NCBI GenBank assembly: GCA_964464245.1
Contig: CAYXFH010000127.1
Location: 1 to 11,001 of the forward strand
DNA: 11,001 nucleotides
Reading direction: 5' to 3'
From: JAPLHV01 sp964464245
GTDB lineage: Bacteria > Caldisericota > JANLFM01
Shown here piece after piece: positions 6,359 through 11,001 of this stretch. The stretch's first letter is position 1; each line of letters starts with the position of its first letter. The notes under the pieces were generated by a model. The model was given only the letters and a program-made list of their open reading frames with translations, was not told the origin of the DNA and made no database searches. The position numbers and the translations under genes were made by a program.

Positions 6359-7434
6359 ATCTACTAGAGAAAAAAGCCTGCTACCAAGGGCGCAAGGAAG
6401 AATTGGAGAGACAGCTTCTCGAGCCATCCGTTCAGATTGACCAAGCCCAGTTGCAGAGTGTCTCCATTGCCTACCACGAGGTGTCCCTTGTGTTACGAAC
6501 CTTCCAAGAGCTCGAAGAAAATTCATCGCAAGTCAAACAGGTCGAACAATTGCGCTCCGAGTCGGAGGAGATCGAGATGCGTGAGCTAGCGGAACAGGAA
6601 CTGGCACAACTCCAGGCCAAGGAAGTCCAATTGCAGAAGGATCTGCGGGCTTTTCTTCTACCCCGCGACCCTGACGATGAGCGCAATGTGATCATGGAGA
6701 TCCGTGGGGCGGCGGGGGGTGAAGAAGCAGCCCTCTTTGCCGCTCAGCTCTTTCGAATGTACGCCAACTATGCAGAGAAGCGGAAGTGGAAAATCGAAGT
6801 ACTCTCCTCCAACCCGACGGATCTAGGTGGTTTCAAAGAGATCATTTTGGAGATCAAAGGGAAGGACGCCTTCTCCCGTTTGAAGTTCGAGGGCGGAGCC
6901 CACCGTGTGCAACGCGTCCCGGTCACTGAGTCATCAGGCCGTCTGCACACTTCAACGGCCACCCTGGCGGTGTTACCGAAAGCGGAAGAAGTGGATGTGC
7001 AAATCAACCCGGATGATCTGCGCATCGACGTCTATCGCTCATCCGGGCACGGTGGTCAATGCGTCCAAAAGACCGATTCAGCTGTGCGCATCACCCATTT
7101 TCCCTCCGGCTTGGTGGTAACCTGCCAAGATGAGCGCTCTCAACTGCAAAACAAAGAGAGAGCTATGACGATCCTCCGCTCTCGTCTCCTGGAGATCGCG
7201 CAACGGGAACAATCCAATCAGATCACCTCCTCTCGCCGTCTCCAAGTGAAGTCCGGTGATCGCTCGGAGAAAATCCGCACCTACAATTTTCCCCAGAACC
7301 GGCTCACAGACCACCGCATCGGCTTGGATCTTTACAACTTACCGGTAATCATGGAGGGGAACCTCGATGAACTACTGAACGCTTTAGAGTCTAAGTATAT
7401 AGAACAGAGAATGGAGGAAGAGACATCGGCCTGA
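6355..7434 (+). CDS. prfA: peptide chain release factor 1
   Basis: The 359-residue protein reads UAA and UAG in the ribosome and triggers peptide release. The stop-codon recognition tripeptide is PVT (189-191) in RVPVTESSGR, which marks RF1 rather than RF2 (SPF). The hydrolysis motif is GGQ at 233-235 in SGHGGQCVQKTDSAVR. The N-terminal helical domain (1-100), the RNPTD-like SSNPTDLGGF segment and the C-terminal RTYNFPQNRLTDHR block (308-321) are all present, and the length is normal. The residue after GGQ is Cys where His is common in RF1. ATG 6355 overlaps the DUF1385 stop by 4 nt, and no strong ribosome site is visible, which points to translational coupling. prmC, which methylates the GGQ glutamine and often follows prfA, is not next to it. 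Confidence 0.98.
   Translation: MNLLEKKACYQGRKEELERQLLEPSVQIDQAQLQSVSIAYHEVSLVLRTFQELEENSSQVKQVEQLRSESEEIEMRELAEQELAQLQAKEVQLQKDLRAFLLPRDPDDERNVIMEIRGAAGGEEAALFAAQLFRMYANYAEKRKWKIEVLSSNPTDLGGFKEIILEIKGKDAFSRLKFEGGAHRVQRVPVTESSGRLHTSTATLAVLPKAEEVDVQINPDDLRIDVYRSSGHGGQCVQKTDSAVRITHFPSGLVVTCQDERSQLQNKERAMTILRSRLLEIAQREQSNQITSSRRLQVKSGDRSEKIRTYNFPQNRLTDHRIGLDLYNLPVIMEGNLDELLNALESKYIEQRMEEETSA
7413..7433 (+). promoter_or_regulatory. ribosome binding site and CTG start of plsY
   Basis: The plsY frame has no ATG, GTG or TTG before the conserved GSIPFG motif; the first such codon is a TTG at 7569, far inside the protein. GGAGGAAGAG at 7413-7421 lies nine bases before CTG 7431, and that CTG overlaps the prfA stop as CTGA, the same 4-nt geometry as the ATGA at the prfA start. 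ATC 7425 is the only close alternative. Confidence 0.6.
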
Positions 7435-8036
7435 CGGAAATCCTGCTCGCCTACCTGGTTGGCTCGATCCCTTTCGGCCTGCTCGTCGGCTGGTTTCGGA
7501 ACATCGATCTGCGCCGCAAGGGCAGCGGAAACATCGGGACCGTCAACGCCTACCGGGTTCTGGGTATCTTGCCGGCAATCGGCATTTTTCTCCTCGATTT
7601 CAGCAAAGGTTTCTTACCCACCTTCCTGGCAGCTCCCCTGGTGACACCGGAGGTACTCGCCTTGGTCGGATTGAGCACAGTGATCGGGCACGATTATTCG
7701 ATCTTCCTCGGGTTCCGCGGTGGAAAAGGCATTGCCACGACTGCCGGAGTGGTAGCCGCTCTGGACTGGCGCATTATCGCCGCAGCCATTTCCATCTGGC
7801 TGGTTTGCATTCTCCTCTCGCGCATCCCCTCAATCTCTTCCTTGGCCGCCTCTTTTTCCCTGATCCCCTTTTTCTTGCTCTGGCAACCCAGCAATACGAT
7901 GTTGGCCATCATTCTCTTTGGTTTGGCTCTGATCGCCCACCAGACCAACCTGGATCGTCTGGCGCGTGGAGAGGAACGGGGGTTCAACACCGAACTGCCA
8001 ACCCCTCGGAGAAAGCTGCATGATCCGCCTCGTTGA
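7431..8036 (+). CDS. plsY: glycerol-3-phosphate acyltransferase PlsY
   Basis: PlsY is an integral membrane enzyme that moves an acyl group from acyl-phosphate to the 1-position of glycerol 3-phosphate, the first step of phospholipid synthesis. The 201-residue reading from CTG 7431 contains LAYLVGSIPFGLLVG (6-20), the GSGNIGTVNAYR motif (31-42), and GHDYSIFLGFRGGKGIATT (87-105), the three conserved active-site loops of the family. Hydrophobic segments surround them and the tail ends with the usual basic stretch. Length is normal for the family. A TTG start at 7569 would delete the first two motifs, so it is rejected. The gene overlaps prfA by 4 nt and the next gene by 17 nt. The partner enzyme PlsX is not in this window. 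Confidence 0.93.
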   Translation: MTEILLAYLVGSIPFGLLVGWFRNIDLRRKGSGNIGTVNAYRVLGILPAIGIFLLDFSKGFLPTFLAAPLVTPEVLALVGLSTVIGHDYSIFLGFRGGKGIATTAGVVAALDWRIIAAAISIWLVCILLSRIPSISSLAASFSLIPFFLLWQPSNTMLAIILFGLALIAHQTNLDRLARGEERGFNTELPTPRRKLHDPPR

Positions 8037-9015
8037 TCCGGAAGAGGCCGCCCGTTTAGTCAAATGCGGCCGTCTTGGAGTTTTTCCCACTGAGACCGTC
8101 TTCGGCTTGGGTGCGCACCCCTTTCACCCGGATGCCTTGCAGCGCATCTACGCGATAAAAGGTCGCGCGGGTAGGCAACCGCTCAGCCTCCACATCGGGC
8201 AGTTACCGGATCTGTTTAAATTCTCACAAGACTTGCCAAGCGTGGTCAGCCGCCTGGTGGATCGCTTTTGGCCAGGTCCCCTGGCCTTGATCGTTCCGGC
8301 TTCTCCCCTTGTTCCGGCGGAGGCTCGCTCTATTAGCGGGACAGTCTCGTTCCGTTATCCCTCTTCCCAGACCTGTCGACTCTTCCTCCGTTATGTGGGC
8401 GCCCCGTTAGCGGCTTCCTCGGCCAATAAAAGCGGCAGCCTGAGCCCTCTGGACGCGCTTGATGTGGAGGAAGAGATCGGTGAAGAGATCGATTTCCTGC
8501 TGGAGGAAGACTCGAGCGCCTGCCATCGAGCATCCACAGCATGGGAGGAGGAACCGAGCATCGGTGAGCCAAGGGTTCGATTGGAGTCAACCATTGTGGA
8601 CCTGACTGAGACTCCCTACCGAATCCTTCGAATCGGCGCGATAAGCTTCGAGAGACTGACCGCAGAGACCCGTCTCCCTTTCCAAGAAGCCGGTCCCATT
8701 CTCTCACCTTTACGCTTGGTGCTATGGAAGGGGAGCCCACCGTCCATCGCGAAATACCTAAGAGACAGCATCATCGAAGAGGGTAGTGTAGTTGTAACGA
8801 GCGCCCCGCTCTCTTTGCAAGAAGGGGTTGTTCAACTGAAGCTTCCGGAAGTGGGGATTGATCTTTTTCGCTTGCTTGCCCGCTTGCAGCGGGAAAAGGC
8901 CCCTCGTATTTATTGTCAAGACATCTGGCCACCCACAGCGGCCATTCATAGGAGGTTGGCATTAAGAACTGAGCAGTTTGTCGATCTGGAGAAAGGAGAG
9001 AAGACATGCATCTAG
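8020..9015 (+). CDS. L-threonylcarbamoyladenylate synthase (Sua5/YwlC-like)
   Basis: This 331-residue enzyme makes threonylcarbamoyl-AMP from threonine, bicarbonate and ATP, the first step of the t6A37 modification of ANN-decoding tRNAs. The YrdC-fold domain (about 1-210) has PTETVFGLG (23-31), KGRAGRQPL (48-56), FWPGPLALI (83-91), ASSANKSG (132-139) and ESTIVDLT (189-196). An extra segment of about 20 residues lies before ESTIVD (165-187). The C-terminal 100 residues (about 230-331) resemble a weakly conserved Sua5 domain, so it is the long Sua5 form rather than short TsaC. The usual SPGMxYxHYAP linker between the domains is not recognisable, with only GPILSPLRLV at that place. The frame is open back to 7966, but ATG 8020 has GGAG at 8008-8011 and begins directly with the family sequence. 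It overlaps plsY by 17 nt. Confidence 0.92.
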   Translation: MIRLVDPEEAARLVKCGRLGVFPTETVFGLGAHPFHPDALQRIYAIKGRAGRQPLSLHIGQLPDLFKFSQDLPSVVSRLVDRFWPGPLALIVPASPLVPAEARSISGTVSFRYPSSQTCRLFLRYVGAPLAASSANKSGSLSPLDALDVEEEIGEEIDFLLEEDSSACHRASTAWEEEPSIGEPRVRLESTIVDLTETPYRILRIGAISFERLTAETRLPFQEAGPILSPLRLVLWKGSPPSIAKYLRDSIIEEGSVVVTSAPLSLQEGVVQLKLPEVGIDLFRLLARLQREKAPRIYCQDIWPPTAAIHRRLALRTEQFVDLEKGEKTCI

Positions 9016-9341
9016 TTCCTGAGAAGGAAAGCGTATTGAAAGGTTTAAACTCTTTCAAGGCGATCGCCAAGCAAGATCTCCTCGTTGCCGGGACCATCAA
9101 CAATCCAGAGTTCTGGCAGCGACATGCTGAGTCTCGGCGACTGGTCTACAAAGACCTCATTGCCCAAATCGAGCAGGAAAGCGTGGACAGCGCTTGTGCT
9201 CACGCCTTGAACGAGTACCGGAGAGCCATTCAACAGCGCGAAGAGACACCAGAGTCCAAAGGCAAGCAAGAAGCTCTGGAGAACTTTCTCGCTCTCTGCG
9301 GCTTTGACGAACGGACCATTAAAGCCAGTCAAAGCGAATAG
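9006..9341 (+). CDS. small helical protein of unknown function
   Basis: I do not recognise this 111-residue protein. It is charged, has no signal peptide or membrane segment, no Cys pairs of a zinc site, and a composition suggesting mostly alpha helix (for example residues 37-80, rich in Glu, Gln, Arg and Ala). The coding call rests on position and start signals: ATG 9006 lies behind GGAGAAAGGAG (8994-9004 region), it overlaps the Sua5 stop by 10 nt, and its stop is 1 nt before the start chosen for the next gene. It fits as a cotranscribed accessory protein of the operon; no partner can be named from the sequence. Confidence 0.8.
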   Translation: MHLVPEKESVLKGLNSFKAIAKQDLLVAGTINNPEFWQRHAESRRLVYKDLIAQIEQESVDSACAHALNEYRRAIQQREETPESKGKQEALENFLALCGFDERTIKASQSE

Positions 9342-9342
9342 C

Positions 9343-10419
9343 GTGTCGACTGGTTGGGAGCGAGTCGGCTCCCTCCGGGAACTGAAAAGCTCCTGGAACC
9401 CTTTTTTATTGGCTTCCTCCACCCCGGACTTCTTCCGTAGTTGGGAATGGTTGGATGCCTGGCTAGCAGTCTTCGGAGCCGGTAAAAGACCCTGCATCCT
9501 GGCCTATTACGATCGGGACGGTTTGGCTGGGCTGGCGCCACTCTGCGGCACTTCATTTTTCGGCCTTGAACGGATCACTTTCCTCGGCGCTGGCGTATCG
9601 GATCGTCATGGTTTCATCGTTCGCCCCGGAAAGGAGGACGCCTTCTCTCATGGATTACCTCAAGCTCTCGAGGAGCATACGGGCTGGCAGCTCTGTGATC
9701 TTCAGGAATTGCCAGCAGACGATCCCATCTCCCAACGCTTACACGCCTCTTTCCCCCCAGGTATTACTCAAGTTTCTTTGCAGAGTAAGCTACCCTACCT
9801 AACTCTGCCCGCCACTTGGGAGGAGTTCCTGAGCGGTTATGGCAAGAAGCGTCGCGACAAGATCAAATATTACCCCCGGATGCTCAGCCGCGACCATCAA
9901 TGGTCTATCGAGGAAGCTGACCAGGGGAACTTGCAGAGCCGGTTGGATACTTTGGCTTCTCTCAATGTGCGCCGCTGGCTTCGCAAAGGGATCCCCTCCT
10001 CGTTTCTCCAGCCAGGTTTTCGCCTTTTCCACGCACGAGTGGCGAAGTCTTTATTGGGACGAGCTTTGCGGCTCTACACCCTCCTCGTCGACGGGCGACC
10101 GGTGGCAATTCTTTACGGCTATTCTTTCGGTGGACGCTTTTCATTCTACCTCTGTGCTCAAGATGACCTTTTCTCCCGTTTTGGCCCCGGATTCATCCTC
10201 CAGGTTGAGGCCATCCGCCGAGCCATTGAGGAGGGTTGCTTGACTTTTGATTTCGGGAAGGGCTTGGAGGATTACAAAATGCACTGGAAACCACAGGCCG
10301 CTGTCAACCAGCGACTTTTGGTTCGACGTGGGGGATGGGGGAGTAGAATAGGAGCCAGTCTGATCTGGGCCGAGCATGGGCTCGAACAAGGGATCAAACG
10401 AAAGGCGAAGCGCATTTGA
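9343..10419 (+). CDS. GNAT-fold protein of the CelD/BioF2-like (FemAB-related) family
   Basis: The 358-residue protein has the layout of the large acetyltransferase_6/CelD-like family: an N-terminal half with SWEWLDAW (33-40) and ILAYYDRDGLAGLAPL (52-67), and a C-terminal GNAT half with RRDKIKYYPRML (170-181), VDGRPVAILYGYSFGGRFSF (249-268) and TFDFGKGLEDYKMHW (301-315). Members of this family are often linked to exopolysaccharide or cell-envelope synthesis and some use aminoacyl-tRNA, but the substrate here is unknown. The chosen start is GTG 9343, one base after the preceding stop, because homologues tend to begin near WERL-like sequence; TTG 9304 would overlap the previous gene by 38 nt. 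No clear ribosome site supports either. It is the last complete gene of the co-directional block. Confidence 0.85.
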   Translation: MSTGWERVGSLRELKSSWNPFLLASSTPDFFRSWEWLDAWLAVFGAGKRPCILAYYDRDGLAGLAPLCGTSFFGLERITFLGAGVSDRHGFIVRPGKEDAFSHGLPQALEEHTGWQLCDLQELPADDPISQRLHASFPPGITQVSLQSKLPYLTLPATWEEFLSGYGKKRRDKIKYYPRMLSRDHQWSIEEADQGNLQSRLDTLASLNVRRWLRKGIPSSFLQPGFRLFHARVAKSLLGRALRLYTLLVDGRPVAILYGYSFGGRFSFYLCAQDDLFSRFGPGFILQVEAIRRAIEEGCLTFDFGKGLEDYKMHWKPQAAVNQRLLVRRGGWGSRIGASLIWAEHGLEQGIKRKAKRI

Positions 10420-10443
10420 GGTGTTGACGATCCCGCCCCCTAA

Positions 10444-10626
10444 GGTGGCTCCGCTTATGTTAATCGGGAAAAAGAGCTGGCTGAAATCACCGCCAGGGAG
10501 TACCGCAATGACTATCTCGGCGATATTGACATGACGAACCGCTGGGTAGTTTTTTTCGAGCTGCAGGAGTGGTTCGGCTGGACGGGTTTTGAAGATGTGC
10601 CCCCAAACTACTCTGAAATTGCTTGA
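10444..10626 (+). pseudogene. protein-like gene remnant without a start codon
   Basis: After an in-frame TAA at 10441 this frame is open for 60 codons and ends at TGA 10624-10626. The translation looks like real protein, with an amphipathic charged start (REKELAEITAREYRN) and an aromatic C-terminus (FELQEWFGWTGFEDVPPNY). No ATG or GTG opens it; the first ATG is at 10531, leaving only 31 codons. I do not recognise the family. The simplest reading is the C-terminal remnant of a gene cut off on its left side when this junction formed. A genuine small gene with an unusual start cannot be excluded. Confidence 0.45.
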
Positions 10627-10658
10627 GTAGGGATTTCCAGCGGCTGCAGTGCGGTCAT
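10608..10658 (-). pseudogene. 16-codon ORF behind a strong ribosome site; probable truncated gene start
   Basis: On the - strand ATG at 10658-10656 opens a reading frame for MTALQPLEIPTQAISE and stops at TAG 10610-10608. It lies 25 nt downstream of the BrxL-like stop codon and has a textbook ribosome binding site, so it reads like the first codons of the next gene of that operon, cut after 16 codons. It overlaps the tail of the + strand remnant by 19 nt. A functional leader peptide is the alternative. Confidence 0.4.
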
Positions 10659-10666
10659 GAATCAAA

Positions 10667-10673
10667 CCTCCTT
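10667..10673 (-). promoter_or_regulatory. consensus Shine-Dalgarno AAGGAGG
   Basis: CCTCCTT on the + strand reads AAGGAGG on the - strand, eight bases before the ATG at 10658. It is the strongest ribosome site in the window, yet it now serves only a 16-codon frame. Confidence 0.65.
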
Positions 10674-10683
10674 ACCAATCAGT

Positions 10684-11001
10684 CTATTTGATCCCTGTTG
10701 CTTTCAGCGCGGCCGTGATCGGATCGCCGTAGAAGACCGGGTCCACTCGTTCCATGATGTCGGCCGAAACCTCCAGGAAGCTACGCTTGTTTTCCAGCGG
10801 GATCAAGGCCTTGCGCGCACCATTGTCCATCGCCAGTTGCAGGGGCTCGACCAGGGAACGCACACCCTTGATGTTGCCCTGGATGGTCAAATCTCCCAGG
10901 ATCACCAAGCCGGGCAATACGGACATGTTGCGCAGCGCCGAGTAGATTGCCACCACCAAAGCCACACCCGCTTCGCAGGAAACGTGGTTGGCCAAAAGAT
11001 C
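10684..11001 (-). CDS. brxL: Lon-related protein, probably BrxL of a BREX system (C-terminal part)
   Basis: The - strand frame is open from the window edge to TAG 10686-10684 and gives the last 105 residues of a larger protein. They match the end of the Lon proteolytic-domain fold: NHVSCEAGVALVVAIYSAL, then GLVILGDLTIQGNIKGVRSL, then KALIPLENKRSF and FYGDPITAALKATG. The pattern LGDLTIQGNIK...EPLQLAMDNGA...ALIP...FYGDPxxAAxKA is what I recall for BrxL, the Lon-like AAA+ protein of BREX phage-defence systems, rather than housekeeping Lon. By hand alignment to E. coli Lon, the catalytic Ser position (GPSAG) is Glu in CEAG and the catalytic Lys position (GGLKEK) is Val, so it should not act as a Ser-Lys protease. 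It converges on the + strand operon; the rest of the gene lies beyond the window. The Lon-fold call is secure, the BrxL name less so. Confidence 0.75.
   Translation of the reverse strand, partial: DLLANHVSCEAGVALVVAIYSALRNMSVLPGLVILGDLTIQGNIKGVRSLVEPLQLAMDNGARKALIPLENKRSFLEVSADIMERVDPVFYGDPITAALKATGIK

Noticed and set aside
10541..10556. Seven-T run after the operon as a possible terminator
   Set aside because: The bases before it (ACCGCTGGGT) form at most a 3-4 pair stem, and the T-run lies inside the protein-like remnant.
10141..10665. 174-codon open frame on the - strand, from a TTG
   Set aside because: It runs antisense through the GNAT gene and its translation has no protein-family character, whereas the + strand frames over the same bases do.
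1..11001. tRNA, rRNA, CRISPR array, insertion sequence or riboswitch
   Set aside because: I saw no cloverleaf-like sequence with a TTCGANNC arm, no regularly spaced repeats, no transposase frame and no leader longer than about 90 bases.

Overview
The window is a dense, almost gapless bacterial gene block of moderately high G+C. Nine genes from about 1401 to 10419 all lie on the + strand and meet at stop/start junctions of between -17 and +5 nt, so they are probably one long transcript. The neighbourhood (transaldolase, rho, thymidine synthesis, tdk, DUF1385/YqhQ-like protein, prfA, plsY, Sua5/YwlC) resembles the rho-tdk-prfA cluster of Firmicutes. The DUF1385-prfA pair and the style of the ThyX active-site motifs also fit Chloroflexota (Anaerolineae-like). 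My best guess is Chloroflexota, but this is inference from gene order and protein flavour only.

Left edge (1-1312): a possible tail of an upstream gene overlaps the start of a biosynthetic-type acetyl-CoA acetyltransferase (thiolase). An 88-nt gap follows.

Core operon (1401-10419): a short Fsa/TalB-like transaldolase; transcription terminator Rho with a long disordered Pro/Arg/Glu insert; flavin-dependent thymidylate synthase ThyX with an internal repeat-derived insert and a C-terminal extension that looks like a degenerate YbaK/prolyl-tRNA-editing domain; thymidine kinase Tdk; a DUF1385 membrane protein; peptide release factor 1; PlsY acyltransferase, apparently starting at CTG; a Sua5/TsaC threonylcarbamoyl-AMP synthase; a small helical protein of unknown function; and a CelD/FemAB-like GNAT protein. 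The set combines termination of transcription (Rho) and translation (RF1), tRNA modification (Sua5), dTMP supply by both the de novo and salvage routes (ThyX and Tdk) and membrane lipid synthesis (PlsY). The ribosomal protein L31 gene and prmC, often found in such clusters, are absent here.

Small repeats run through the tdk-DUF1385-prfA part. Three copies of a 24-29 bp imperfect-hairpin repeat lie inside coding sequence, two of them at the very start and very end of the DUF1385 gene and in the same reading frame. A separate 54-bp-period repeat sits inside thyX.

Right edge (10420-11001): the housekeeping operon ends and an accessory region begins. There is a 60-codon protein-like remnant without a start codon on the + strand. 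On the - strand lies the C-terminal 105 residues of a Lon-related protein whose best match, from memory of the family, is BrxL of BREX phage-defence systems. Its Lon catalytic Ser and Lys both appear to be replaced. Just behind it is a near-perfect ribosome binding site followed by an ORF of only 16 codons, as if the next gene of that operon had been cut off. If the BrxL call is right, a BREX locus should extend to the right of this window.
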